The notes beneath the pieces were generated by a model. The model had not been told where the DNA came from. It saw nothing but the letters and a program-made list of their open reading frames with translations, and ran no database searches. Positions 1 to 9,193 of a stretch of 64,000 nt of DNA are shown piece after piece (the stretch's first letter is position 1; every line of letters begins with the position of its first letter). This DNA is from Ruminiclostridium herbifermentans. GTDB lineage: Bacteria > Bacillota > Clostridia > Acetivibrionales > DSM-1351. The stretch is from the NCBI RefSeq assembly GCF_005473905.2, contig NZ_CP061336.1:1286501-1350500 (forward strand), written 5' to 3'. The position numbers and the translations under genes were made by a program.

Positions 1-89
1 ATACTCTTAAGGAAATGGCAGCAGACGGTACTATTACTAAGATATCAGAGAAATGGTTTGGTAAAGACATTTCAACAATCGGTAAGTAA
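1..89 (+). CDS. Amino-acid ABC transporter substrate-binding protein, C-terminal end (partial)
   Basis: The frame is open from base 3 to a TAA at 87-89 and gives 28 residues ending ITKISEKWFGKDISTIGK. This looks like the C-terminal helix of family-3 (polar amino-acid) binding proteins, where a W-[FY]-G-x-D motif is common. The permease and ATPase that follow fit the usual order of such importers. The rest of the gene lies outside the window, so substrate specificity cannot be judged. Confidence 0.75.
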   Translation, partial: TLKEMAADGTITKISEKWFGKDISTIGK

Positions 90-206
90 TTTATAGAAAA
101 TATACTAATTAAGCTTTCCAGTATAATTTATTTAGGTTAGACTGAATACAATAAGAGTTAAGAATATGTTAAAATTAATTAACTAAGAGTTCTTGTTAAG
201 AGGTTG

Positions 207-235
207 TTGACGATAGCATTTTACTCCATTATATT
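207..235 (+). promoter_or_regulatory. Candidate sigma-A promoter before the permease
   Basis: TTGACG (207-212) and TATATT (230-235) are separated by 17 bases, about 100 bases before the permease start. It would allow the permease and ATPase to be transcribed apart from the binding-protein gene. Seen in sequence only; no start site is known. Confidence 0.45.
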
Positions 236-337
236 TACTAGGTAAGAATAACCAAGTACGAGATATTGTGGCGAAGAAGTGCTACTGTAACAGCCTCTTT
301 AAAATGAGAACTTGTATTTATGAGAGGGGATTTGTGT

Positions 338-970
338 GTGAAGCTGTTTTGGCTTTTATTTGAGGGAATGCTTGTTTCTATAGAACTTTTTGTTCTAACT
401 TTAATTTTTGCACTTCCTTTAGGTCTCATTATTTCTTTGGGCAGAAGATCTAAAAACATAATAGTTAGTGGAATTACCAGCATATATATTTCCATTATGA
501 GAGGCACGCCTCTAATGCTCCAATTGGTTGTAGTGTACTTTGGTCCATATTATATTTTTAATAGAACGTTTGACAGATTTTCAGCAGCGGTACTTGCATT
601 AGTTCTCAACTATGCAGCATACTTTGCTGAAATATATAGAGGCGGAATTGATTCTATACCAAAGGGACAATATGAAGCAGGAGAGGTTTTAGGCTTTACC
701 AAGATGCAGGTGTTTTTTAAAATAATACTTCCACAGGTAGTGAAGAGAATTTTGCCTGCAATTAGTAATGAGGTAATAACTTTAGTTAAGGATACTGCTT
801 TAGTAACTGTAATAGGCATTGCTGAAATGTTTAAAGCTGCACAGACTGAAGCTAGTAGAATACTATCTGTTAGGCCTTTGTTTATAGCAGGAGCTTTCTA
901 TTATGTAATGAATTTAATTGTAGCTAAGCTTTTTGCATTTGCAGAGAAAAAGCTAAATTATTATAGATAG
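338..970 (+). CDS. Polar amino-acid ABC transporter permease
   Basis: An integral membrane subunit of a PAAT-family importer, predicted to form the channel with the ATPase just downstream. About 210 residues with several hydrophobic segments, the usual size. The EAA loop that docks the ATPase is visible in the second half (YRGGIDSIPKGQYEAGEVLG, followed by ...IILPQ), and RGTPLMLQL is the typical motif before the second helix pair. I place the start at GTG 338, because GAGAGGGGAT (322-331) is a good ribosome site seven bases upstream of it. The in-frame ATG at 320 overlaps that site and has none of its own. Family call is firm; the amino acid carried is unknown. Confidence 0.88.
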   Translation: MKLFWLLFEGMLVSIELFVLTLIFALPLGLIISLGRRSKNIIVSGITSIYISIMRGTPLMLQLVVVYFGPYYIFNRTFDRFSAAVLALVLNYAAYFAEIYRGGIDSIPKGQYEAGEVLGFTKMQVFFKIILPQVVKRILPAISNEVITLVKDTALVTVIGIAEMFKAAQTEASRILSVRPLFIAGAFYYVMNLIVAKLFAFAEKKLNYYR

Positions 971-1028
971 GCTTTCAAGATAATTTATTAGACCATTTTC
1001 GTACTGAAAATTGGTATGGAGGTTAACT

Positions 1029-1790
1029 ATGAAAATGATAGAAGCATCAGATATATGTAAGAGTTTTGATGGAAATAAAGTTTTGAAGGGAATATCCTTT
1101 GAAGTAAAAAAGGGAGAAGTAGTTGCCATAATTGGCCCATCTGGCTCTGGAAAAAGTACGCTTCTAAGATGTATAAATCTGCTTGAAAAGATTGATTCGG
1201 GTAAAATAACAGTTGAAGATGAAATAATGGTTTCAACAAATGAAGCAGGGAGAGCAATTTATGCCGATAGGAAAAGTTTAAGAAAAATACGCCTGAAAAT
1301 AGGACTGGTTTTTCAAAACTTTAATTTGTTTCCCCATTATAGTGTTTTAAAGAATATAACTGAGGCACCTGTAAGTGTTGCGGGTATTAACAAAGAAGAA
1401 GCCAATAAAATTGCACATGAACTTTTGGTAAAGATGGGTCTTGAAGATAAAGCAAATGCATATCCCTGTAATCTGTCAGGCGGGCAATGCCAAAGGGTTG
1501 CTATAGCAAGGGCGCTTGCGCTGAATCCAGATGTTTTGTTCTTTGATGAGCCTACCTCTGCGCTAGATCCTGAGTTAACCTTAGAGGTTTTAAAGGTAAT
1601 AAGAAAGCTGGCTCAAGAACACATGACTATGGTAGTAGTAACTCACGAAATGAACTTTGCTAGAGAAGTGGCAGACAGAGTTATCTTTATGGATAATGGT
1701 GTTATCGTGGAAGAAGGAACACCAGAGGAGGTTTTTTCTAATCCCGTTAACGAGAGAACGAAGCTGTTTATAAAGGGATTTGAAAAATGA
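1029..1790 (+). CDS. Polar amino-acid ABC transporter ATP-binding protein
   Basis: Cytoplasmic ATPase (253 residues) that powers the permease encoded 58 bases upstream. Walker [10 protein letters not shown] is at residues 36-44, the signature LSGGQ near 145, Walker [13 protein letters not shown] near 165 and the switch-histidine segment [10 protein letters not shown] near 200. This is the GlnQ/ArtM type. The start is ATG 1029, preceded by GGAGG at 1018-1022. An in-frame TTG at 1011 is upstream of that site and is rejected. One small oddity is LSGGQCQR, where most relatives have a second Gln instead of Cys. Confidence 0.9.
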   Translation: MKMIEASDICKSFDGNKVLKGISFEVKKGEVVAIIGPSGSGKSTLLRCINLLEKIDSGKITVEDEIMVSTNEAGRAIYADRKSLRKIRLKIGLVFQNFNLFPHYSVLKNITEAPVSVAGINKEEANKIAHELLVKMGLEDKANAYPCNLSGGQCQRVAIARALALNPDVLFFDEPTSALDPELTLEVLKVIRKLAQEHMTMVVVTHEMNFAREVADRVIFMDNGVIVEEGTPEEVFSNPVNERTKLFIKGFEK

Positions 1791-1888
1791 TTTATACCAA
1801 CAACTAATTATTAATTATTTTAACCAATCTAAATAATAAGTTTAGGCACCTGCAATATGACTATTCAACTGAAAAGGTTGGTAAATTG

Positions 1889-1916
1889 TTGATATATTTT
1901 AGACAATTATTATATA
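1889..1916 (+). promoter_or_regulatory. Candidate promoter of the rubrerythrin leader
   Basis: TTGATA (1889-1894) and TATATA (1911-1916) are spaced by 16 bases. If used, the transcript carries a leader of about 190 bases before rubrerythrin, which matches the structured elements seen at 1985-2117. Other AT-rich hexamers lie nearby, so the exact promoter is uncertain. Confidence 0.3.
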
Positions 1917-1984
1917 AGTTGTATTAATATCCGTATTATGGGCAAAATAATCCATATGATTTTTGTATTTACTGATTGTTGGTG

Positions 1985-2117
1985 GATGCCAAGTCCTTAC
2001 GACAAGTAGATAGAGGATAAGGCAGACGGAAATTATTAATACATTTAAAGGAGGTGCCGAGTCCATGTCATTTCAGCCATATAGTGTTGTGAAGAATGTG
2101 GGACATGGACATTTTTT
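1985..2117 (+). promoter_or_regulatory. Structured rubrerythrin leader with a short overlapping ORF
   Basis: Three elements are visible. (a) An upstream hairpin at 1987-2026 has outer arms TGCC and GGCA and inner arms TCCT and AGGA. (b) AGGAGG at 2049-2054 lies ten bases before an ATG at 2065 that opens a 21-codon ORF (starts Met-Ser-Phe-Gln). Its TAG ends at 2130, inside rubrerythrin. (c) GTCCATGTC (2061-2069) is perfectly complementary to GACATGGAC (2102-2110). The stem encloses the leader ORF, and its 3' arm supplies the only purine-rich stretch before the rubrerythrin ATG. The same arrangement precedes the transketolase gene at 49 kb. That it regulates translation is inference. Confidence 0.5.
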
Positions 2118-2693
2118 ATGGGAAAACTAGCAGGAACAAAGACTTCTGAAAACCTTGCAAGAGCGTTTGCAGGTGAATCACAGGCAAGAAACAGGTATAC
2201 ATTTTATGCTGAATATGCAAAACACGAAGGTCATAGAGCCCTTGAACAGCAGTTTTTATTGATTGCTGGTAATGAACTGGCTCATGCAAAGGTATTTTAT
2301 GACCTTTTGGTAGATGGTATGGGTAAAAGTAATGTAAATGTAGATGCTGGATATCCATTTGAACTTGGAGATACTCTTTCAAATTTAAAGGCAGCAGCCG
2401 AAGGAGAAAAGGAAGAGCACTCCACCATTTATCCATTGTTTGCAGATGTTGCTAAACAAGAAAACTTCCCTGAAGTAGAAGCTGCTTTTAGAATGATAGC
2501 AAGAATAGAAAAAGAGCATGAGCAAAAATTTAATCAGTTGAAGACTGAATTGGAACAGCAGACCTTATATCATAAAGCGCAACCAGTTCAGTGGTTATGT
2601 ACAAACTGCGGACACATACATCAAGGCACTGATGCTCCTATGATATGTCCAGTTTGTAAGCATCCGCAGGGATGGTTTGAGGTTAAAAATTAA
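2118..2693 (+). CDS. rbr: Rubrerythrin (non-heme di-iron peroxidase)
   Basis: Reduces hydrogen peroxide to water in anaerobes, using a di-iron site in a ferritin-like four-helix bundle and electrons passed through a rubredoxin domain. Of 191 residues, the first ~140 are the helical bundle, with iron-ligand segments AGESQARNRY, AGNELAHAK and IARIEKEHE. The last ~40 are the rubredoxin-like part, with CTNCG and CPVCK cysteine pairs. The length matches classical rubrerythrins. The start ATG 2118 is preceded by a weak GGA rather than a strong ribosome site; the strong site 64 bases upstream serves a short leader ORF that overlaps this gene. Role fits oxidative-stress defence, together with the reverse rubrerythrin at 15 kb. 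Confidence 0.93.
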   Translation: MGKLAGTKTSENLARAFAGESQARNRYTFYAEYAKHEGHRALEQQFLLIAGNELAHAKVFYDLLVDGMGKSNVNVDAGYPFELGDTLSNLKAAAEGEKEEHSTIYPLFADVAKQENFPEVEAAFRMIARIEKEHEQKFNQLKTELEQQTLYHKAQPVQWLCTNCGHIHQGTDAPMICPVCKHPQGWFEVKN

Positions 2694-2703
2694 ACTGAAA
2701 TAC

Positions 2704-2727
2704 AAAAGGGGCAAAACAGTCCCTTTT
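2704..2727. terminator. Bidirectional terminator between convergent genes
   Basis: AAAAGGG (2704-2710) pairs with CCCTTTT (2721-2727) around a ten-base loop, with A-runs and T-runs on the outer flanks. It lies between the ends of rubrerythrin and the hemolysin-III gene and can serve both strands. It overlaps the last codons of the minus-strand gene. Confidence 0.6.
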
Positions 2728-3370
2728 AATACATATAAAAGCAAATTCCAATGTAATGAGTTAATACACCCAAGAAAACAAATATATGCCACACCATATG
2801 ATGATATTTAAATCCTTTCTTAGCATAAATTGCAGCACCTACAGAATAAAAAACACCACCAGCAAGAATCAGCCAAAATAAAGTGGAATTTGCCTTTTGG
2901 AAGAATAAAGGCATAAAAATTACAATACTCCAGCCCATAATTAAGTAAATCAATAAGGATATTTTAGGTATGGATTTTTTAGAGAGAGATTTATACAGAA
3001 TTCCAAATAAGACCATTGCCCATTGAATAGACAATAGTACAGCAGCCTGCCACCCACCAATAACAGAAGCAGCTATTGGAGTATATGTTCCAGCTATTGC
3101 CACATAAATAAAAATATGATCCATTATACGCATAACTTGTTTGTGTATAGTATTGTGTTCCATAATATGGTATATGGTTGACATTAAAAACATTAGAAAA
3201 ATACATATTCCAAAGATAGTCACACTTGCCACATCTATAAGTGTACCTTTTGTATATGCTGTTATTATTACAAAAGGGAAGGAGAACAACACAAGGAGTG
3301 CAGGTATGCCATGTGTTAGAGCATTAGCCAGTTCTTCGCCAAAACTCAATTCTATGATTTTGTTAGACAT
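2726..3370 (-). CDS. Hemolysin III family / PAQR-type membrane protein
   Basis: A 214-residue integral membrane protein with about seven hydrophobic segments, as expected for the YqfA/hemolysin-III branch of the PAQR family. Family metal-binding histidines are in view: STIYHIMEH near residue 65-73, and HHMVWH near 190-195 before the last helix. Bacterial members are poorly characterised and have been linked to membrane homeostasis; haemolysis is a historical label. It starts at the ATG ending at 3370, with AGGAGG about six bases upstream on the minus strand. It converges on rubrerythrin and appears to be a single-gene unit. Confidence 0.85.
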   Translation of the reverse strand: MSNKIIELSFGEELANALTHGIPALLVLFSFPFVIITAYTKGTLIDVASVTIFGICIFLMFLMSTIYHIMEHNTIHKQVMRIMDHIFIYVAIAGTYTPIAASVIGGWQAAVLLSIQWAMVLFGILYKSLSKKSIPKISLLIYLIMGWSIVIFMPLFFQKANSTLFWLILAGGVFYSVGAAIYAKKGFKYHHMVWHIFVFLGVLTHYIGICFYMY

Positions 3371-4019
3371 TTATAACCTCCTGAAAATATATAATTTGAA
3401 AACGATGTCTATTATATTATGCCTATTTATTAATTTACCACTAATAACCATTGTATTCAAGAAAATTAGGTAAGAAAATGTACCAGTCGGAAAATTTCAT
3501 TTTGCGAGTATATAAATAATGAGCGGAGTTTTAATTCATAATATATGTATAGGCTAAAGTGTATGACTTTAGTCTAAATTTTTTGTTTTTATTATATTAA
3601 TGATTTAAATTCTATATTATAATTGTATTTATATCTGTATTTTGCATAAAGTCCATTAGGATAGCAATATGTGTTTGGATTTTTTGTCATATTAATGAAA
3701 GATGGAATGTGCATAATGTAAAATCCTGTTATTTGTTGTGCTTGATAATAAAAAAATATAGTTTTATAATATTTATGACCTGATAATAAAAAAGAATGAT
3801 ATTTTTAACTGCTCTAATTATGAGTTTTGTTAGAGTTGTTATCCTACTGATAAATAAATTATATGTAATTCAATTGTTTATTTTATAATAATTTTAAAAT
3901 CGTCTTTAGTATATAGATTATTTAGCTAAAGCCACTTATTTAAACTTAGAATACTATAATAAAACATAGATTGCCAGATTTGAAAAAATTAATTAGATAA
4001 ATATTTAGGAGAACGATAT
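3371..4019. other. AT-rich intergenic region between divergent genes
   Basis: About 650 bases with no ORF worth calling. The one clear element is a plus-strand terminator at 3551-3590. It is out of place between two divergent genes and implies a short transcript ending there, or an attenuator of the acyl-CoA synthetase mRNA. The rest is low-complexity AT sequence that presumably contains the two promoters. Confidence 0.5.
3551..3590 (+). terminator. Orphan rho-independent terminator
   Basis: AGGCTAAAGT (3551-3560) pairs with ACTTTAGTCT (3566-3575), ten pairs with one G-U, around a five-base loop. It is followed by AAATTTTTTGTTTTT. No gene ends just upstream on this strand. Confidence 0.6.
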
Positions 4020-5852
4020 ATGAATAAAAAAGGAGTTACATTATCAAATAAAAATGGCAGAAAAACTGTAACAGGTTTAGGCTATTATGAATGTACTCAG
4101 GTTGATAGCTTTAAAAAGTTAATTCAAAATAGTATAAAAAAGTTTCAAAACAAAACTGCGTTTAAATTTAAAAGAGATAATGCTATTATTGAAAAAAACT
4201 ATATTGAATTTGGCAATGAAATAAATGCACTTGGTACTGCATTACACCATTTAGGCTTGAAGAACAAAAGGATTGCGTTGATTAGTGAGAATAGATATGA
4301 ATGGGCATTGAGCTTTTTTTCTATAGTAAATGGAACAGGTGTTGCAGTTCCATTGGATAAGCATCTTCCTCAAGTTGAAATAGAAAACCTAATAAACAGA
4401 GGAGAGGTTGATGCAATATTCTACAGTAGTCATTTTAATAAAGAGATGCTTGAACTTTCTAAAAAGAATATAAATATAAAACAATTTATTTGTATGGACA
4501 AGCTTGAACAAGGCTATCCTTCTATTTTTTCAGATATACAAACACTGATTAAAATAGGCAAAGAACTACTGGAAAAAGGAGATAATAGCTTTGTTGATAC
4601 AGAAATAAATCCTGAAGAGTTATCGCTTTTGCTTTTTACTTCTGGTACTACAAGTATTGCAAAAGGAGTAAAGCTCAATCAGAGAAACATATGCACTAAT
4701 GTAAGCGCTATTAAATCGATGATTAAGGTATATCCTTCAGATGTGCATTTATCCATTTTGCCATTGCATCATACTTTTGAACTTTCAGCAGGAATGGCTT
4801 TTATGATAAACAATGGAGTATGTATTGCCTACAGTGAAGGTATAAAGTATATAGCAAAAAATCTGAAAGAATTTAATGTTACTGCTCTTGTTGTAGTGCC
4901 TGCAATTCTTGAGGCAATATACAAAAAGGTACAAGAAGGTATAAAAAAATCTGGCAGAGAAAAAATAGTAAGAAGATTAGGAAAATTATCTAATGCATTG
5001 CTGAAAGTAAAAATAGATTTACGCAGAATAATTTTCAAGAAAATTCTGGCACAAATAGGACCGAACTTAAGGATTGCAGTTACAGGTGCTGCTCCAATTG
5101 ATAAGGATGTTGTGAATGGCTTTGGTATGCTGGGATTAAATGTAATTCAGGGCTATGGATTAACTGAAACATCACCTGTGGTTGCTTTAAATAATGATTT
5201 TTATAATAAACCGGGTACCATTGGGCAGCCAATGAAGGGGATAGAGGTAGCTATAGACAATCCAGATGAAAATGGAATGGGTGAAATTATTACCAGAGGT
5301 TCAAATGTTATGATGGGGTATTACCAAGATGATAATGCAACAGAGGAAGCAATAGACAGTGAAGGCTGGTTTCATACTGGAGATTTAGGTTTTATAGATG
5401 ATGAAGGCTTTATCACTATAACTGGCAGAGCTAAGTCAATGATTGTTCTTAACAATGGTAAGAAAGCATTTCCAGAGGAATATGAAATGTTGCTGAATAA
5501 TATTGCCGGAGTAAAGGAATCGTATGTATGGGGGAATACAGCACCTGATGGAGATATTCAAGTTTGTGCAAAATTGGTGCTTGATAAGAGTAAGTTAAAA
5601 GAAAAGCTGGGAAATGTACCTAGTGATACGGAACTTGCAGACATACTTCAGAGGGAAATAAAAAATATAAATCAAGGAATGCCTCAATATAAAATAATCA
5701 GATACTTTGTTATCAGCTATGAGGAACTGGTAAAGACTACTACTTTGAAAATAAAAAGACCAGTAGAATATAATAAAATAACAGATTTGCAAGTTAAATT
5801 AAACACTAATATGAGAAAAATTAACGGAACAAATATTGATAATATTATTTGA
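4020..5852 (+). CDS. Long-chain fatty acid / acyl-CoA synthetase (AMP-binding)
   Basis: ATP-dependent activation of a carboxylic acid to acyl-AMP and then acyl-CoA. The 610 residues match the FAA1/FadD15-like long form. The phosphate-binding motif FTSGTTSIAKG is near residue 205, GYGLTETSP near 378, GWFHTGDLG near 448 and the hinge GRAKSMIVLNNGK near 474; the C-terminal lysine region (TTTLKIKRP) is present. TAGGAG precedes ATG 4020 at a suitable distance. It stands alone. Since the AMP-ligase of the 51-62 kb acyl cluster is broken, this intact enzyme could in principle supply acyl-CoA there, but that is only a suggestion. Confidence 0.9.
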   Translation: MNKKGVTLSNKNGRKTVTGLGYYECTQVDSFKKLIQNSIKKFQNKTAFKFKRDNAIIEKNYIEFGNEINALGTALHHLGLKNKRIALISENRYEWALSFFSIVNGTGVAVPLDKHLPQVEIENLINRGEVDAIFYSSHFNKEMLELSKKNINIKQFICMDKLEQGYPSIFSDIQTLIKIGKELLEKGDNSFVDTEINPEELSLLLFTSGTTSIAKGVKLNQRNICTNVSAIKSMIKVYPSDVHLSILPLHHTFELSAGMAFMINNGVCIAYSEGIKYIAKNLKEFNVTALVVVPAILEAIYKKVQEGIKKSGREKIVRRLGKLSNALLKVKIDLRRIIFKKILAQIGPNLRIAVTGAAPIDKDVVNGFGMLGLNVIQGYGLTETSPVVALNNDFYNKPGTIGQPMKGIEVAIDNPDENGMGEIITRGSNVMMGYYQDDNATEEAIDSEGWFHTGDLGFIDDEGFITITGRAKSMIVLNNGKKAFPEEYEMLLNNIAGVKESYVWGNTAPDGDIQVCAKLVLDKSKLKEKLGNVPSDTELADILQREIKNINQGMPQYKIIRYFVISYEELVKTTTLKIKRPVEYNKITDLQVKLNTNMRKINGTNIDNII

Positions 5853-6086
5853 TTTTTTTCGGTTACTTAATGTTGACTATACTATCTATGTTTTATCAAT
5901 ACTTAAGTCCTTATAGTAAATTAGAAAGCAATTTTAAGTAAACTAATTATTAAAGTCATTTTAAATATTATAAACACCCATAATATAAAAAATTTTATGT
6001 AAAGGGAAATGTATGTTTATATTTACTAAAAAGAATGTTAAAATAAGCATAGTTTAAAATAAACTAAATAATAGGAGGAATTTTTT

Positions 6087-7226
6087 ATGAAGAAAATACT
6101 GGCAATAGTGTTGGCGCTTACTTTTGTATGTACTATGTTAGTTGGTTGTGGAGGTACAGCAGGTGGAGGATTTGAAATTGCGCTTATTACTGACAAAGGA
6201 AATATAGATGATAAGTCCTTTAATCAAGGTTCATGGGAAGGCGTAGTTGAATTTGCAAGAGAGAACAATATTACTCATAAGTATTATAAACCTGAAGAAG
6301 ATTCAGATGCAGGTTACCTTGCTGCTATTGATTTAGCTGTTACTGGTGGTGCAAAAGTAGTTGTAACGCCTGGTTATTTGTTTGAGGTTCCCGTTTATGA
6401 AGCACAAACAAAGTATCCTGATGTTAAATTCATACTTTTAGACGGTGAACCACATGCTGCTGGCAGCTTTGATATTGATTCAAAAGAAAATGTAGCAAGT
6501 ATTAAATACTCTGAAGAAGAGCCTGGTTATCTTGCTGGTTATGCTGCAGTTGCAGATGGATACAAAAAGCTAGGCTTTATGGGAGGTATGGCTGTTCCTG
6601 CTGTTCAAGCCTATGGATATGGATATTTGCAGGGAGCTGAGGCAGCTGCTACAAAATTAGGACTTGAAGATGGCTCAATATCAGTAATTTATCACTATAC
6701 AGGTGACTTTGCTGAAACTGATACAAATAAGGCTACAGCTAAAACAATGTATCAAGAAGGCACTGAAGTAATATTTGCTTGCGGAGGTTCTGTAGGTAAG
6801 AGTGTTATGGCAGCTGCTACTGAAGCAGGAAAAAAGGTTATTGGTGTTGATACTGACCAAAGATACGACAGTGAAACAGTTATTACTTCTGCAATGAAGA
6901 GTCTCGGTGGTTCTGTTAAGCAAGTTCTTGAGGCTATATACAAAAACAACAATTGGTCAGCTTATGCAGGAAAAACAACATATTTAAATGCTTCAAACAA
7001 CAGCATAGGTCTTCCTACAGTTGTAATTGGAGATGAAAAGGCTGACGCTTTTGATAGATTTAAAACTTTCAAAAAAGCTGATTATGATGCGTTATATAAA
7101 TCACTTACTGATGGTTCAGTAAAAATTATTCGTTCAATAAATGTAGCAGATCCAACAGGTGTTGCAACAGCTGATGAACTTGTTTCAAGCCTCAATTTGA
7201 AAAAGGTTACTGTTACAGTAAGATAA
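6087..7226 (+). CDS. BMP-family lipoprotein, nucleoside-type ABC transporter binding protein
   Basis: Extracytoplasmic substrate-binding lipoprotein of the basic membrane protein family (PnrA/NupN/BmpA), which bind purine or other nucleosides. The signal peptide ends in the lipobox LVGC with the lipidated Cys at residue 21. Family motifs include ALITDKGNIDDKSFNQGSWE, GGMAVPAVQAYGYGYLQGA and VIGVDTDQR. Length (379) is typical. AGGAGG sits nine bases before ATG 6087. The transporter ATPase and two permeases follow, so this is the first gene of a complete importer. A hairpin at 7399 between it and the ATPase may give the binding protein higher expression. Substrate (nucleoside) is inferred from the family. 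Confidence 0.9.
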   Translation: MKKILAIVLALTFVCTMLVGCGGTAGGGFEIALITDKGNIDDKSFNQGSWEGVVEFARENNITHKYYKPEEDSDAGYLAAIDLAVTGGAKVVVTPGYLFEVPVYEAQTKYPDVKFILLDGEPHAAGSFDIDSKENVASIKYSEEEPGYLAGYAAVADGYKKLGFMGGMAVPAVQAYGYGYLQGAEAAATKLGLEDGSISVIYHYTGDFAETDTNKATAKTMYQEGTEVIFACGGSVGKSVMAAATEAGKKVIGVDTDQRYDSETVITSAMKSLGGSVKQVLEAIYKNNNWSAYAGKTTYLNASNNSIGLPTVVIGDEKADAFDRFKTFKKADYDALYKSLTDGSVKIIRSINVADPTGVATADELVSSLNLKKVTVTVR

Positions 7227-7645
7227 TAAATAAAATATATTAGTCTGAGCCATTAAAAACGAGGCAAAAATTTATATGTGTCTATAAATAGCGGCACAAC
7301 TTTAGAATTTAGGTGCTAAGAATACTTATGCCGAGTTTAAATGCCGCTGACGTATTAAAATTTTATATTAAGCTAGTCGTAAAAAAGTGCCGATTAATAG
7401 AAGGGAAAGGAAACAGCCTTTCCCTTCTATAATATATAATACATTTGAATTATAAAATAATTCTTAGAATCTGAATTCCATATATTTATGAAGTTCATGT
7501 CCAGTAAATATCAGGTAAATTTAAATTGAACCATAACTAATATATATTGATTAAAATCAGAATTAACAAGGATTTACATAAGTAAAAGAAATTGTATTCT
7601 GATAAAAAACTATTAGATAAAAAACTATTATAGGTAGAGGGGATT
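7227..7645 (+). other. Intergenic region with hairpin between binding protein and ATPase
   Basis: No gene seen in these ~420 bases. A 12-pair stem, AGAAGGGAAAGG (7399-7410) with CCTTTCCCTTCT (7417-7428), has a six-base loop but no T-run, so it is more likely an mRNA-stabilising or partial terminator hairpin. CGGCAC near 7304 and GTGCCG near 7387 are complementary and may bracket a larger fold. No purine riboswitch core was recognised. Confidence 0.45.
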
Positions 7646-9193
7646 ATGGAAGAATATATTATTGAAATGCTTAATATTACAAAAGAATTCCCTGGCATTA
7701 TTGCAAATGATAATATTACACTGCAATTGAAGAAGGGCGAAATTCATGCTCTGCTTGGAGAAAACGGTGCAGGGAAGTCAACTCTTATGAGTGTGCTTTT
7801 TGGTTTGTATCAGGCGGAAAAAGGCGAAATAAAGAAAAATGGAAAACCTGTAAAAATAAATAATCCAAATGATGCAAATGCTCTGGGAATTGGTATGGTT
7901 CATCAGCATTTTAAGCTTGTTGAGAACTTTACTGTTCTTGACAATATTATTTTAGGAATTGAGCCTAACAAAATGGGATTTTTGCAGAGAAAAGCTGCAA
8001 AAGAAAAAATTCTAAAGCTTAGCGAACAATACAGGCTAAAGGTAACTCCTGATGCACTAATTGAGAAAATTTCCGTTGGCATGCAGCAGCGTGTAGAAAT
8101 ACTAAAAATGCTGTACCGTGAAAATGATATCTTAATTTTTGATGAACCTACTGCAGTTTTAACGCCCCAAGAAATTGATGAACTTATGTCAATAATGAAA
8201 GGCTTTGCAAAAGAAGGAAAGTCAATTTTATTCATAACTCACAAATTAAACGAGATTATGGCTGTTGCAGATAGATGCACGGTATTGAGAAAAGGCAAAT
8301 GTATTGGAACTGTGAACATCAAAGATACTACTAAGGAAGAACTTTCAAGGATGATGGTTGGGAGAGACATAACCTTTAAGGTTGAAAAAAGAGATGCAAA
8401 ACCTGGTAAGGTTGTTCTTTCAGTCAAAAATGCTTCAGTTCAGTCCAAGTCACATAAAGGAACTGTTGTTAAGAATGTCTCTTTTGATGTTAGGGCAGGC
8501 GAAATAGTCTGTCTTGCAGGAATTGAGGGAAATGGCCAGACACAGTTTGTTTCTGCACTTACTGGTCTTGAAAAGCTATCCTCTGGCTCAATAACTCTTT
8601 GCGGCAAGGATATCACAAAGTCAAGTATTCGTGCTCGTTCACAAGCAGGTATGAGCCATATACCTGAAGATAGACATAAGCATGGTTTGGTACTTGATTA
8701 TTCATTAGAAGAAAATTTTGTACTTCAGAGTTATTGGAAACCTCAATTTCAGCATTTCAAGTTTATTAAAAGAAATGAAGTACGCTCCTATGCTGAAAAA
8801 CTTATAGATCAATATGATGTACGAAGCGGACAAGGCCCAATTACTATTACTCGCAGTATGTCTGGCGGAAATCAACAAAAAGCAATTATTGCTCGTGAAA
8901 TTGACAAAGAGCATGAATTACTTGTTGCAGTTCAACCAACACGAGGTTTGGATGTAGGGGCTATTGAATACATTCATAAGCAGCTCATTGCAATACGTGA
9001 TGCTGGAAAAGCAGTATTATTAGTATCTCTTGAAATTGAAGAGGTTATGAATGTAAGTGACCGCATTCTTGTAATGTATGAAGGAGAAATAGTTGGTGAA
9101 CTTAATCCAAAAGAAGTTTCAGTTCAAGAACTTGGACTCTACATGTCAGGAGCAAAACGTAATACATCAAAGGAGGTAAAAAATGCAGAATAA
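7646..9193 (+). CDS. Nucleoside-type ABC transporter ATP-binding protein (two ABC domains)
   Basis: Tandem-cassette ATPase of 515 residues in the NupO/YufO and sugar-importer class. The first cassette has Walker A GENGAGKST (~39-47), signature ISVGMQQRVEILK and Walker B ILIFDEPTAVLTPQE. The second has a diverged P-loop (GIEGNGQTQ) and signature SMSGGNQQKAI but VAVQPTRGLD in place of a classical Walker B. This asymmetry is normal for the family. It is preceded by GGTAGAGGGG and overlaps the next gene by 11 bases, so translation is coupled. With its neighbours it energises uptake of the ligand held by the BMP lipoprotein. Confidence 0.92.
   Translation: MEEYIIEMLNITKEFPGIIANDNITLQLKKGEIHALLGENGAGKSTLMSVLFGLYQAEKGEIKKNGKPVKINNPNDANALGIGMVHQHFKLVENFTVLDNIILGIEPNKMGFLQRKAAKEKILKLSEQYRLKVTPDALIEKISVGMQQRVEILKMLYRENDILIFDEPTAVLTPQEIDELMSIMKGFAKEGKSILFITHKLNEIMAVADRCTVLRKGKCIGTVNIKDTTKEELSRMMVGRDITFKVEKRDAKPGKVVLSVKNASVQSKSHKGTVVKNVSFDVRAGEIVCLAGIEGNGQTQFVSALTGLEKLSSGSITLCGKDITKSSIRARSQAGMSHIPEDRHKHGLVLDYSLEENFVLQSYWKPQFQHFKFIKRNEVRSYAEKLIDQYDVRSGQGPITITRSMSGGNQQKAIIAREIDKEHELLVAVQPTRGLDVGAIEYIHKQLIAIRDAGKAVLLVSLEIEEVMNVSDRILVMYEGEIVGELNPKEVSVQELGLYMSGAKRNTSKEVKNAE

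Noticed and set aside
1903-1922. PerR-like palindrome overlapping the rubrerythrin promoter
   Set aside because: Only the outer four bases on each side pair well, and the match to the PerR consensus is poor.
2116-2436. 106-codon minus-strand ORF opposite rubrerythrin
   Set aside because: Lies wholly antisense to a firmly identified gene, with Leu/His-rich nonsense composition and no ribosome site.
5853-6086. Purine riboswitch before the nucleoside importer
   Set aside because: No match to the conserved purine-riboswitch core; the region is simply AT-rich.
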